64,000 bases of DNA from Monocercomonoides exilis (GCA_001643675.2 LSRY02000029.1:434001-498000), one strand, 5' to 3'; counted from the first letter of the stretch, positions 40,341-53,141 are shown. Numbers and translations: made by a program. Notes: a model not told the origin generated them from the sequence alone.

Positions 40341-43245
40341 TTATTGACTTGATTTCATCTTCTGCAAATATTGTGTCTGGAGAGACTCAAGCTCTGCATT
40401 GAGATCAGAAATTTGTGATGTGTATCCAGCAGCTTCGTCTCGCACAGCTTTAAGCTCAGAATCGATAACCTGGTTAAAAATAATAATAATTGTGCAATTG
40501 AACATAACATTCAAAATATCATCAAAAATATAAAATATATATAAAAAAAAATAAATAAAAAGAAAGAAAAAAGAAAATAACAGCAAACTTTTAGTCTTCC
40601 TTCCTTTTCCTTCAGCTGTGCGCGTGCCTGCTCCACCTCTTCCTTCAGCTCTCTTCCCGGCTGTTTCTTCAGCAGCGTCGTCAGCTGCGCTGCTGCCTTC
40701 TCCGCCTCGTCAATCATCGACGTCTTTGCTGTCAGCTCATCCGCCACCACAATCAGCTTCTTCTGCAGGATGTGTATTCTGTTGAGGATGTCGATGCATT
40801 CTGGATCAACCGACTCCAATATGCGCCATCTATGCGCATTTATCGGCGCTGCCAGCTCGTCTTCCATTCCTCTGATCTTCAGCTGCTCTGCCCTGATGTC
40901 TGCCTCCAATCTGATTGCCTCCCTCTTCAGCTCGTCCAACAGAGACACTCTCGCTGTGAGTGCATCCACCTGTGCCTTCAGCGCAATCACCCGCTCTTTT
41001 GTGATCTGCATCTGCTCCACCGTCGTGTTGTACTGGTTCTCCCCTTTCTCCAGTGTCGCCTGCTGCAGAATCATCTTCTCATACAGCGACGCCAATTCCT
41101 GGTCTCTTTTAATCAGCTGCGCACTCAGCACCTGCCTCTCTCCCATCACGTGCTTGTACTCCTCCTCTTCCCTGTGCATCTGTGCTTCAGACGTCGCAAT
41201 GATCTGCTGCAGCTGCTTAATCTGGTCTTTATGTCCATTCACCGTTTCCTCTGCCACTGCCAGTTGTGCCTCGTACTCAACCACTTTCTTCCGCAGCACT
41301 TTTGCCGACGCCACAATCTGGTCAAGCTTCATGTTCTCCTCCAGCAGCGCCTTGTCTGACTGCTTGATTGTCTCCTTCAGCTGCGTGATCTCTTGCTCCA
41401 GCGCAACAAACTTCGCCTGCTGCTCCTGGTTCGACTCCTGCGCGCTGATCAGCCTCCTGCTCCCCAAGTTCCGCTCTGTCTGGACTGTCTCCAGAAGCGT
41501 CTGCTGTTGCCGCAGCTTCGCCGCCTGCTCGTCCACACTCAGCTGCGCCTTGGTGATCACCTCCATCTTCCCGTCCTTCGCCTTCGTCTGCTGCGTCAGC
41601 CAGTCCTGCGCCTCCCTCAGATGGCCCTCGTATTTGCCTTTCTCTGCCTCAAACTGCTCAATCTCCCTCTTCAGCTTCTCCAGGTCTCCCTTCGCATTCG
41701 CAATGTGCGACTCCACAAACCGCTTCTCCATCAGCGCCAGCTCTTTCAGCTCTTCTTTCTTCTTTGTCTCCTGCGCATCACTCACCACTTTCTTCTGCAG
41801 CAGCAGCAGCTTCTTCTCATACGTCTCCACCAGCAAGCGAGCATCCTTGTTCGCCCTCTCCTGCGCCTCCAGCTCTTCCTCGTAGTTGTGCAGCTGGTCA
41901 CGCTCTTTGATCCTCTCCTTCTCCAATTCTGCCCTTCGTGCCTCCACCTGCTTCAGCTGCTGTGTCATTCTGTCCTTTGATCGCCTACACTCCGCCGTCT
42001 GCTGCTGCGTCTCCGCTATCTTCTTCCGCACTTCCCCTATCTCCTTCATCACACTGTCGTTCTCTGCACGCAGCTGCGCCACACGCTCTTTCTCCCGCTT
42101 CAGATCAGCTTCAGCCTTCGCCTTCTGCTCCTGCACTGCCACAATCTCCTGCTGTTTCTTCTCAATGTCTGCATTGTGCGAGCTCACCACACCAGCCATT
42201 TGCGAAATGCTGGCTGTCACAGCTGCTGCCTCCTTCTGCTCGTTGACAATGAGAGAGTTGATCTCGTCGATTTCGTGCTTCAGCCGCTTCGCCTCTTCGT
42301 CTGCTCGTATCTTCCTCTGCTTCTGCACTTCAATCTCCTGCCGCTTGTCATCACTTTGCCTTTCCACGCCTTCAATCTGCTTTTTCACTCCTTGAACATC
42401 CTGACGAAGACGCACATTACGTTCGGTTGCTTCTCCTTGATCTTTCCGCGAGTCATTAAGCTTTTTGAAAATAGCATCTCTATCTATATTCACATTGGAA
42501 TGAATCCAATAATGCAATTGACAAAAAAATAAATACGATTCGTTACATAATAATGTTTTAAAACCTTTAATAAGTTGTGCCTTTTTGGCTGTAAGCTCGG
42601 AGAGAGTTCGCTTATATTCTCCAGATAACTCTGGTCCACTTGCAAGAAGTTTTGATCTGTCAGCTAAGTCCAGTTTTAATTGATCTGTTGCTTCTTTCAA
42701 ATAAACCGTATGAGCTTTGGCCTCATCAAGTGCTTTTTGCAATGCTTCTTTTTCCTGCAAAACAAAAATTGAATAAAGTATTAAAATTACAGTTATTGAA
42801 AAGTTTTAATACCTTTTGAAAAGTCTCAATCGTCCCTGAATCTTCAATTGCAATATTCATTGCTGATTGGATCTTCAGAACAGCTCTTTTCCGATCCGCA
42901 ATTAATATTTTGCATCGTTGAACAAGTCTCATCTCGCTTTCGTGTCCTTTTTTCATAGCTTTCGCAAGCTTTTCATATTCAGCAAGAAAACCATTTAAAG
43001 CAGAAATTTTCCTTAATTCTTCAAGTGTCTATAAACACATTCGAACAGTGATAGTTCATATTTTATAAATGATAGAATAACGATTAATAAGTGCGATTGA
43101 CGTTAATGAAATGAAAATCAGTCAAAATATATAATGAAATATTCAATGGCATCAAAATAAAGCAATATACCTCTTGACTATCTCTTTCTAATGCCTCATA
43201 TTGTAATGGATCAAAAACAAGATCTTCAATCTTGTCTTCTTCCAT
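40341..43245 (-). CDS. CFAP58: CFAP58 (CCDC147) axonemal coiled-coil protein
   Basis: Five exons (43245-43171, 43028-42813, 42754-42565, 42483-40589, 40469-40341) give 834 aa, close to the usual family length (~870). It is almost entirely coiled coil. The N-terminus FDPLQYEALERDSQE and the following LAEYEKLAKAMKKGHESEMR then LVQRCKILIADR track CFAP58 (FEALERDFQEV; YEKLHKALKKSHE), as does the long regular coil after it. CFAP58 is needed for motile flagella and intraflagellar cargo, so the cell should build a flagellum at some stage. It lies 198 bp downstream of, and on the same strand as, the helicase start region, and is divergent from SMC3. Start codon is the first ATG of the conserved N-terminus. 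Confidence 0.85.
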
Positions 43246-43738
43246 TTCTCACTGGTAAATAACAAAAACAAATTAACGTTTTATACCATAATGTATTTTT
43301 TCATTAATTTATTAAAATTTGTGATTAACATATCACCATATAAGATATTGAGAATAGTAATCTATCATATTTATTTTAGAAAAAATAAAAAGATGAAGTA
43401 ACCAATTCATCAATATTTCCAATAAATTAAAAATTATTTTTTATATTCTTCATTTTTGAGTTGAAAATTTTCTTCATTATAAATATAAGATTAATATATT
43501 TTCAGAAAAGTTTTTTCCTTACCTTTTTTTAATAATTTTTTGTTTCAAAAACTTTCATCACAAGTATTTGGAAATGATTAATATTTCTTGACATACAATT
43601 TTTGAATCCAATGTCTTTCAATAATAACAGTTGTTTGCGCTTCTTTTAATTGATCGCAAGAAAAGATAAAATATATGTGAACAATTTCAAAACTGAATTA
43701 TCAAATACATATTGTGGTTACATGTCAAATATTTATTT
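43246..43738. promoter_or_regulatory. divergent intergenic region between CFAP58 and SMC3
   Basis: 493 bp between two divergent start codons, so it must hold both promoters. Very AT-rich; no motif can be named with confidence. Confidence 0.4.
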
Positions 43739-46700
43739 ATGCATATAAAGCGGGTACGTTGCAATTAGAAATTATTTCGAACATGAATATGTTACATTTT
43801 AAATTGTTTTTAAGGTTATCATCAGAGGATTTAAGAGCTATAAGGAACAAGTGGATTTTGAAGAATTTTCTCCTGGAGTAAATATCATTGGTTCGCGAAT
43901 TTATTTACTTTTTAAAATATTAATGATGTATTTTATTTTTTCTTGTTGCGCGCGGTATTTTATTGATTTTTATAATTTGAACGGGTTTTGATTCATAATT
44001 TACTAAAAACATAGTTGGGCGAAATGGCTCTGGAAAGTCGAATTTTTTTGAAGGTTGGCATTTTTTTTGAAAATTATTACATCATAAAATGCGAAAATTT
44101 CATATTTTCAAATAATTTATTCAATTTGTCAAAATATTTTGTTTGCAACAGCAATTCAATTTGTTCTTGGAGATGAGGATTCAATTATATCTCAAGAAGC
44201 GAGTCATAGATTTCATCATGTATGCTTCATCATCTATAATTCGATTTTATTTATGAAATAAAAAAATACCATCAAACTTTAAAGGATGGCATCGGAGGAC
44301 CAGTTCAAAGAACAATTGTTGAAATTTTCTTTGACAATGTTGAAAGGAGAATGCCAGTTTGTGATTTTTCTTTACAAGGAAAAACTATTTCATATTTTTA
44401 ATGGAATTCTTAAGATTGAGAAGGATGAAGTTATTGTTAGAAGAGAAATGGGTTTCAAAGACAATGATTATTTTATTGATAATAAGCACGTACCGTATGA
44501 GAAATATTATTAAGAACAAAGTTAAGGAATGCAACGTTGATGATTGCTTTTATCTTGTATTTTTTTTTAGAAAAGAAGATGTTATTAATTTGCTGGAAAG
44601 TGCTGGAATTTCTCATTCAAATCCTTTTTTTATTGTTCCCCAAGGAAAGGTTGGAATAATTTGTGTTATAAATGCTGATTTTAAAAACTTGATTGTGCAT
44701 GCACTTTTTTTAATTTTTAAGATAACTGAACTTGCAATGATGAAAAGCTCAGCTCGTCTTGCTCTTTTAAAAGAAATTGCAGGAACAAGAATTTACAATG
44801 AAAAAAAAGCAGAATCTCAACGACTGATAAATGAAGATGGTATGCTATTAAAGATAAATATTTTAATTACAATATTAATTAATTGATGAATTATTTTGTT
44901 AATATTTTTCTTTTTCTTTTCTATTTTATAGAAAAGCGATTAGAAGGTATTGAAGAATCTCTGGCTCAGTTGGACGAGAAATTAGAATCATTGGCAGAAG
45001 AAACAAAAGAGCTGAGAGAGTTTCAAAAGGCAGATGCATCCTGTCGAAGGCTGGAATCAGAGATTATGGAAATGGAATTGGAGGTTGTTGGTGCGCAGCT
45101 CACAGACATTACGTCTCGAGAGAACCAGACCTCGACTGAGGTCGAAGAGAGGCAAAAAGCAGAGGCGAAGATAAGCGCAGAAGTGTTGAGACTGCGAGAG
45201 GAAAGAGCTGAGCTTTCGAAGCAGGCTGATGCGCTGCAGAAGAAGCTGAGCAATGAACAGGAGAATCAGATGAATTTGGTCGCGACGAAGGGAAGATTGG
45301 AATATGAGTTAAATGAAACAGAAGAGTTGATTTCTGAAGAAGAGGCAGAAATGGCGAAACTGTTGAAAGAAGAGAAAGAAAAGAAGGCAGAAAAGGAGCG
45401 AATGGAGAAAGAGATGGTTGAACTTGCACAGCAGATTGAATCACTTCAACAGGAAGAAAAGAAGATTCGAGGGGACGTCGAAGACAAAGAACAGCAAGTG
45501 CGACTTTTGGTGTCAAAGGAAGCGAGAGGAAAGAAGTTTGGGTCGAAAGCAGAGAGAGATCGGTGGATAGAAGGGGAGCTGAAGGAGATTGTGAGAGAAC
45601 TCAAAGAGAAGAGGCAAGCATTGGAGCGCGCAGAACGAGAAACGAAAGAAATGCGAGTGCGCATTGAACAAGTGAAGAAAGAGAAAGAAGCTGCGGACAA
45701 GGCGATGGTGGAGCTGAAGGGACAGGAAGGAAGATTTGCTGCAGAAAGAGAGAAAGCAAAGGCGGGTATTTCTCGTCTGGTGACTGAAAGAAAAGAGAAA
45801 TGGAGGCGCGAAGCTGATCTTGTTCTCGGAATGGAGCAGCTGAGCGATGAGATTGTGCGACTGGACAGAATGAGCGAAGGACGAATGAACAAATATCAGT
45901 CGCAGGGCATTCGGCTGATCCGGCAGTGGATGCAGGACGAACCAGAGCTGAAGAACAAAGTGTTTGGCCCATTGTGCGATCTCATAACTGTCAAAGAAGC
46001 TGATCAAATAGCTATTGAAATCATTGCAGATACAAGGTTTGATTGCTGAATTTTATTGCCATTCAATTCCTCCCCCTCCTTTTTTTTTCATTGAACATTT
46101 AAATAATATTGTGCTCACAATTCATTTGTATATAAATTGTTGATGATATTCATTTTTATTCATTGTTTCATTTCAGTCTTTTCAATGTTGTGGTTGACAG
46201 TCCACTAACAGCTGCAGAGCTTGTTCGCCGTCTGAAGGCAAACGACACCGGAGGTGTTTCATTCATCCCACTTTCAACCATCAGACCACGCAAAGTGGAA
46301 ATGCACCCGTACATTCTGCCTGGAGACGCTGTTTTGGCCTCTTCGTGTGTAGAAACTGCCCCACAAATCAAGCCAGCTGTGGAACTTGTGTTTGGGCAGA
46401 CGCTCATTGCGCGTGACATGGATGTTGCATCGACGATATCCAAGACACACAACATCGACTGCTGCACACGCGAAGGGCTGCAGACAAAGAAAGACGGCGC
46501 TCTGAAAGGAGGATACTTCGATCCCACACATTCTGTGCTGCATTCAATTAAAAAGAAGTCGGACATGCAGAAGAAGACGGTGGAAGGCAAAGAAGAGCTG
46601 GAGACAGTTCGAGCAGAGCTGAAGGAGAAAGAGGCTGCGCTTTCGTCAGCTTCACAAGAAGAGCAGAGAATTGAAAGAGAATGGACTGAGTGGAGAAGAA

Positions 46701-47488
46701 AAGTTGAAGATGCATCCAGAGAAGACAGAAAACTGTCAACAGAACTCGAAGTGCTGGAGGCGAAAATTAAAGATATCGTTTGCGAAATTTAATTTTTGAA
46801 ATTTAAAACATCAAATTCTAATCTTTTTTATTAAATTATCTGATAAAATCTCTTTTTTAATTAATTTTTCTAAAATTTAATATTTCCTTTTCTTTTCAGA
46901 CTTCAGAAACAGCTTCTCTTTCTTCCTCTATTCTTCGCCTTTCAGCGAAAGAGACATCTCTTCGAGCTGAACGTGCCTCAGACACTGTCGACACGCTGTC
47001 CTCTGCTGAGCGTGTTTCTGTGAGTGTGCTGTCGTCTGAGCTGCCTGCGCTGCGGGAGTCTCTCCTGGCTGTCACAAAGAAGCGCCAGCGGATGGAGGCG
47101 CAGTCAACAGGCATCACACTGCGGCTGAAGACGAGCATCGACGGGAGGCTGAGGGAGGTCAGAGAGCGCCTGTCGTCGATCAGCGGAAACAGAAGGAAAG
47201 ACAGACTGGCTGAGCTACAGAAGGAGGCAGTCGAGGCAAACACGAACGTGCTGAATGGGCAGAAGCTTATCGAAGAGCTGGGCGAGGCTGTGGATGCTGC
47301 AATGATGAAAGAGCACAATCTTCTTGTGACTGAAGACGAAGCATCGCATCGCTGGGAGAATGCGAAATGGAAGGTGAGCGAAGTTGAGGCAAAAGCTTCG
47401 CGTTTGAGAGCTGAAAAGCAGTCGCTTGAAAACAGACAAAAGGAATACTCGCGAAGACTCCGCGATCTCAGAGTCGTTTCCACATCAG

Positions 47489-47519
<31 letters not shown>

Positions 47520-48858
47520 TGCGTCATCTTCTTCTTCTGCAAGTCAATCATCAACTTCTTCTCAAATGATCGACGATTCGATGGCTGGAGAGATGCATCC
47601 AATTGAATTTTCACCTCAGCTTCTGAAAGAGAAATATCGCGAGCTGCATGCAGCACAACAGAAAGTGAGGCAGTTCAGCAAAGTCAACAAGAAGGCGCTC
47701 GAAGTTGAAGAGTCGCTGAAAGAGGAAAGGAGAGAAATGGAAGGCAGGAGAAAAGAGCTGATCGCTGGACTGGATGCTATCAAGGAACTGGGGAAGCAGC
47801 TGGAGAAGAAGAAGAAAGAGGCGCTGACGATGACGATGAAGACAGTTGCACACCACTTTCGTGAGATTATGCGGGAGTTTGTGGATGGAGGCAGAGGAGA
47901 GCTGACGCTGCTGAGAAAGCGCAAAGATAAGTCTGATGAAGAAGGAAGCGAGGAGCGAAACGAAGAGGAGACTGGAAAGATACAAAAAGAAAAAGGCAAA
48001 AAAGCTGGCTCGAAAAAGAAGAAAGGAAAAGAAAACGCAAAAAGAGAAGATGAAAACGACGATGAAGTGATTGAAATGACAGTCAAGCCACTGGAACAAA
48101 AGGAAATAAAGAAGGCGAACAAGAAGAGAGGGCAAATGGAAGTTGATGACGATGAAAGTGAAGAAAAAGAAGCACCCAAAAGAAAAGGAAGAAGGAAGCA
48201 AAAAGCTTCTTCTTCCTCATCTTCTTCGAATGTGATTGATATTGATGATGAAGATGAAGAAGGAGATGAAAAAGCGGATGAGGACAACGACGAATATGAA
48301 GACATTGGCGTTTCGCTTCGTGTTTCCTTCGGAGGAGGCGGAAATGCTCAGTCTATTTCTGCGCTTTCTGGTGGGCAGAAGACGATGGCAGCTGTTGCGC
48401 TGATGTTTGCCATTCAGCGCACAGATCCTGCTCCTTTCTATCTTCTCGACGAGATCGATGCAGCACTCGACGCGTCGTTCCGCTCGCGGGTGGCACATCT
48501 GATGACTACCATCGCCGAAAGTGGTGTGCAGTTTGTGGTGTGCTCGTTTAAGCCTGAGCTTGTTGCAGTCGGAAATTCATTCTACAAAGTGACGTATGAG
48601 TCACGCATTTCGCGGATTGACATGATTACAAAGGAAAAGGCACTTCAGTTTGTTGGAAAAGAAGGTGGGGGAGAAACTAAAACACGCGAACAAAGCGAAG
48701 CTGAGGGTGGCAGAGGCAAAGAAATGGATGAGGAAGAGCAGAGCGAAGATGAAGGAGACGAAGAAGGAGAAGACGACGATGAGGAAGTTGCCAGGCGCAA
48801 AGACGTGAGAGCTGGCTTGCGTGGAGGATATTCTGACAATCACTCAGAGGACGAGTAA
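43739..48858 (+). CDS. SMC3: Cohesin subunit SMC3
   Basis: Eleven exons (43739-43753, 43815-43890, 44015-44053, 44152-44219, 44285-44356, 44415-44494, 44571-44649, 44722-44839, 44932-46036, 46177-46777, 46900-48858) give 1,403 aa. The N-terminal ATPase half has [12 protein letters not shown], Walker [21 protein letters not shown], then [21 protein letters not shown] and [12 protein letters not shown] coiled coil, a hinge ([27 protein letters not shown]), the return coil and the C-terminal half follow: ABC signature [18 protein letters not shown] and Walker [17 protein letters not shown]. This is SMC3 of the cohesin ring that holds sister chromatids. It is ~200 aa longer than usual because of a Ser run (~47490-47560), Lys/Glu-rich inserts (~47930-48300) and an acidic tail. 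The first nine exons are tiny apart from the last; the first is 15 nt. Confidence 0.95.
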
Positions 48859-49890
48859 GATTATAAATTATAATTTTTATTAAAAAAGAATAAAAATGTT
48901 TTTTTTATATTTTTTAATTGTAATTTACTCATCATTTTTATCAATTAATATTTCACTTGTTTTCTTTTAAGGTAGTCGTCGTTTTTATCCTTCCTCTTAA
49001 TGCTTCAATTGCTTTCATTGTCTTCTCGTGAACTTCAAATAATGTTATTTATAAATCTGCGATTGTGTTTGAATGCTTTCTTCTTCGTTTTCCTTTTTCT
49101 TCACTTCCAAGCCTTCCTCTTTGTTTTAATGTTGCAAGGAATTCTCAATACTCTTAATAATTTATAAAGCCTTTGAACTTGTAAAATGCTATGATGTTAA
49201 ACATTCTTCAATCTTTTGCGTCAGTATTTGTGAATGCGGAGGATACTGACATCAAAAGAAGGGAACATACGGCTGAAATGATACAGAACAAAATGAAAAG
49301 CAAACTGCGAAATAAAAATGAAGCAACTTCATTTTTCAAACAGAAAAACACAATTTATTTTATCACACTAAGCAACCAAATAACTGAAAGCATTATACTT
49401 TAAATTGTTCAAAATTTGTATATCATTGGAGTGTGCAACTTCAAAAAAAACAAAGACTTTATTTGAATAATAATAATGTTAAAAAAAACATATCAAGAAA
49501 CAATCTACATATAAAAATGTAATGCAATGTAATGTAATTCTACGGCCATTGGAGCCTTGCTACACAAATGAATAGTTCACCAAAACAGAAAAGACGAAAG
49601 AAAAGCAATTGAGTTAATCTGTCAATTAACCAACAAAGATGAATAATTATGAAACTACAACGATTACAGATGTGGAGTATCATCAAGAAATAAGCAATTG
49701 ATATTTCAGAGTTCCTGAAATAAGCAGATTTGATAGACGTTTGAAACATGCCATATAAATCATATGCAAACGAAAGCTGAAGTCATCAACAAGAAATGAA
49801 AATTCTAAAACTATCTGAGACATTTTTTGAAAGGCAATGATATGATTCTCTCAAGATTGTTTTTCTATTCATAACAGACAAAGATATTCA
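48859..49890. other. convergent intergenic spacer
   Basis: About 1 kb between the stops of SMC3 and the SHIPPO gene. AT-rich with short ORFs only; no gene, RNA or repeat supported. Confidence 0.6.
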
Positions 49891-51004
49891 TTAAGAAAAA
49901 CACCACCCAGCTGTATCTCTGGTGCCGACAGAAAACGTACCACCAACTTTTGTGGCTTTTTTGACTCCAACTTTGTATTATTTTCGGATGAAAAAATTTT
50001 TTTTAATTAATATTCGAATCAAAACTCATCATAAATAATTGTATATAAATTACAAAGCAAACCAGAAGAAGGTAGTCTATAAGATCCCACACCAGGCGAA
50101 ACGGTTTTGCTTACGAAATGTTTTTGCCGATCGTCAGATGGAAAGAACGGGGTGCGAGCTCTATTCAGAATGAATTTTTCAATAAAAATCACAATAAATA
50201 ACATGTAATCAAAGAATTTAAAGAATGAGCATTCATTTTCAATGTATTAGAAGAATTTGCATTATGTTCAAACCTTTGCGTTGTGGAGACAACAGTTGGT
50301 GGAGGTAGTGAATGGTATTCACCGTCAAAAGGTGTCCTCTGAATGCACCAATCTTTTCGCGCATCTTTTGGAAATGCTATTTTTGGTTGTGACCATTTTG
50401 TTGAAGAACTATCAATTACGGGATCATATGCAGGTCCTTTTGTAATTGTCTTTGTCACAAAGTACTTTTGTCGATCGTCATGAGGGAAAACTGTCGAAGG
50501 CATTCGAATGTGTGTAAAATTAGCGGAAGAAGACGGATCATATATTGGCCCAGGTGATCGCTCTTTTCTCACAACATAGCGATTGTGACTAAATATTCGA
50601 AAAAATTGCAAAATATTTTGCAAAAATGCTCAAAATTTAAATAAATTCTTAAAAAATGTTGCATTCAAACAAATCTTCATCTTCTTTAAGTGTATGACTC
50701 ATAGATTGTCTGGTTATTGCTCTTCGAGAAGATCTTGAAATTGAAGAACGCCTCATCAATGTCTGAGTTTTTGTTGTTTGACTAAGTCTTTTTGATGGTG
50801 ATGCTCTTGATATTGAATTTGATGTACTGATTGAGCGTCGATAAATTGGTTGTGTCTTTGAAAATCTAGAATAATATCGAGGAGATTCTTGTGATCTTTG
50901 TAATTAAAAAAATGAAAAGAAAAGAAAATTCAAGAATAGAGTGCTTTTTGTTTAAAGTTTATATCCTCAAACTGATCTATTATATCTTCATCGTAAAAAG
51001 ACAT
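49891..51004 (-). CDS. SHIPPO (STPG/ODF3-like) repeat protein
   Basis: Five exons (51004-50973, 50895-50671, 50588-50274, 50160-50063, 49970-49891) give 249 aa, phases consistent, all donors starting GTTTG. A basic Ser/Arg N-terminus precedes Pro-Gly repeats: RSPGPIYDP, TKGPAYDPV, FDGEYHSLPP, SPGVGSYRLP. Two copies of a partner motif, DDRQKYFV and DDRQKHFV, occur between them. This spacing is that of SHIPPO/STPG repeats found in outer-dense-fibre and microtubule-inner proteins of flagella. A microtubule-associated structural role is family-based inference and fits the nearby CFAP58. The C-terminal exon (VGVKKATKVGGTFSVGTRD) has no clear repeat. Confidence 0.8.
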
Positions 51005-51255
51005 GCTATGAGTGATATTCTTAAAGAAAAAGTCAATTATCCAAGTTTGATATGATCACATGTGTAATAAATAATTCATTTCGTTTGGAGTGTATTTTCG
51101 AAACTGGAAGAAGTTCGTTATAGTCAAATTTTTTTATTATTCAAAGATTATTTTGGTAGAAGAGATTATAACCATAGGATTAGAAAAATAAATGAACGAA
51201 ATATCGAGTTATCCAAATATCAAAATTCGAAAAAAAAACCCTTTCACAAAAATAC

Positions 51256-52115
51256 TCAATTATTTGTTGAATTGTGAAATGATGAGAAAAGAAAAACTAT
51301 ATATTTTTTGAATTGCAAAGCTCGAAGCATTTCGTTATCTCGTGTATTCACAAAATAATCCGTTAAATGTAATGATAATGCCGGATAATACTGTTGGCTG
51401 AAGTAATCAAATGTTTCAAGAAAGTATGTAACAATGTCTTTGTGTCCTTCTTTTTCCAAATTTCCAAATTTCTTGCTTTTGGTTGCCTTTCTTTTCGCTT
51501 CTTCTTTTTCATCTTTCTCCTCGTCTTTTAGTCTTTCTGAAATATTCGTAAAGAATCGCAAGCAAAGAAATTCTGTTTTGTAATTCAGTTTTGATCGATG
51601 AATCTCCTTCAAAACAGCATCAATAGCTCTGCTCTTCAGCAATGCATTAATCTTCACATTTCTTTTTTCCGTTGTCTTTTCCAATGCATCAATGCTCCGA
51701 TAGCAAATATCTTTGCAATAATCTTTTGATGCTCGACACACCTGAACAATGCTGCTGAAAAGCCTAACAAAATCTTCATTCCACAACCGACTGTTCCTAA
51801 AGTAAAAAGAGAGTGTTTGGAGCCATCTCAATAAAACAAGCTCTTCTTTGTTTTTCATTTCTTTTTTCCTCTCCTTTTCCTCTCTTCCAATTCACTCATT
51901 TAATCAGCGATTCCAATTCTCTTGTTGCTTCTCTTGTAAAACGAAGTTCGTTCACAATGTCACCTTTCAAACTTTTATCACTCCAAAGTCGGAAAATCAA
52001 AAATTCCCAGCAGCACTGATACACAAAACGAGTCAGTTGCGATGTTCCTGATGGTACTCGGCAATCACTTTTGTTTTATCAAGGTAAAGTTCATTTTTTA
52101 AAGCCCTAAACATTC
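51256..52115 (-). pseudogene. degenerate copy of the ARM-like family gene
   Basis: The open part (51858-51256) aligns with the intact gene at 60.15-61.2 kb: LRWLQTLSFYFRNSRLWNED against IRWLETTRSYFFSCKIWNEE, and SRAIDAVLKEIHRSKLN against GGAVDAVLEENHRTTLN. Upstream (to about 52115) the similarity continues (YHQEH, WEFLIFRL, NELRF, then VNWKRGKGEE) but needs at least two frame changes and crosses an in-frame TGA after SLIK. The Glu/Lys-rich insert is replaced by a much shorter charged segment. I read it as a pseudogene; very unusual splicing is the alternative. Confidence 0.65.
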
Positions 52116-53141
52116 AAAAAAAAAAATGATAAATAAAATTAAAAAAATAGAAGAATCAAAAAAAGAAACAAGCCAGATTCTTTCAGTTTTGTTTGTTCTG
52201 ATGTGCTCAAATCGCTTCGTCCAAATGCAAAACAAGTATTGTCATAGTAGTTAGTTCCCTTGGTCGCTGTTATTGTTCCTGCTTGTGTATCGATGTCCTT
52301 CACCAATTATGGAATTAGTTTGGTATACAATGGCTGATAGTTTCACAATGACGAGATCCATTTAACCCTTATGCAAACTTTTCTTGAATATCTAGCTGCG
52401 TTTCTTTCGAGGAAATATATCCTGTTCGTCCAAATTCATTTCTGGCAATTTCTTTTTCAACTGCTTCAACAAACATTTCTCCAAATTGTTTGTTGTTTAT
52501 TCCGGGCAATGGTAACTTAAGCCTATGCTATCTTCTGTTGATTCATGAAGAACAATATCTTTTCCTCCATTTCGTTTGCATTGCTGTGGGAAAGGCAGTG
52601 GAAAATCGAATCCCTTTATTAAATCAGTTTGTTTGTTGGTAAGCTGCAATCGCGCAACGGAAATAGAAACAAATTAAAAACACATAGTTTGTGACGATTA
52701 CTTAGCCAGAAGAATTCCATTGTTCTATTACTTTTCTTCAAATTTCTTCAGAGCTAAGTGACCTTCAATTCATTAAAAATATTTCCTAATTCATTCTTTT
52801 TGTTATTTATTTATTATTGAATATTGATCAATTGACCCTTCGACATTTTTGGAAGAATAGTTTCGTAAAGAACAAAGGTTAACCATCGGCTGATTATGAA
52901 CATTCTTTAATTGAACGCTTCCTCTTTCGAAATCCTTCGTAGCCATTGCAAAATATTGAGAAAACGATTTGTGAGAAACAAAACATTTGGCTATTTTCAA
53001 GACATAAATTCTTTCGCCTTTTGTTGAAGAAACTTTGCATCTTGTGAATGAAGAATTACCAAAGGTCAGAATTTCATTTGCATTATTTTGCACATAAAGC
53101 GCATCCCCACGTGGAACGATCCCGGAAATATATTCGCACAT
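52116..53141 (-). pseudogene. decayed coding remnant, possibly beta-helix-type surface protein
   Basis: An open piece at 53141-52803 (IVPRGDALYVQNNANEI, FGNSSFTRCKVSSTKGERIY) and fragments at 52650-52400 (GGKDIVLHESTEDSIGLSY; KQFGEMFVEAVEKEIARNEF) look protein-coding. They are broken by stops and frame changes and do not join through clear splice sites. The N-x-SF-x-x-C and GG-x-I-x-V rhythm resembles right-handed beta-helix repeats. It lies upstream of, and on the same strand as, the ARM-like pseudogene; whether they were one gene is unknown. Confidence 0.35.

Noticed and set aside
44357-44378. A 22-nt intron in SMC3 ending at TTTACAAG
   Set aside because: Too short and breaks homology; the later acceptor at 44414 gives the expected SMC3 sequence in phase.
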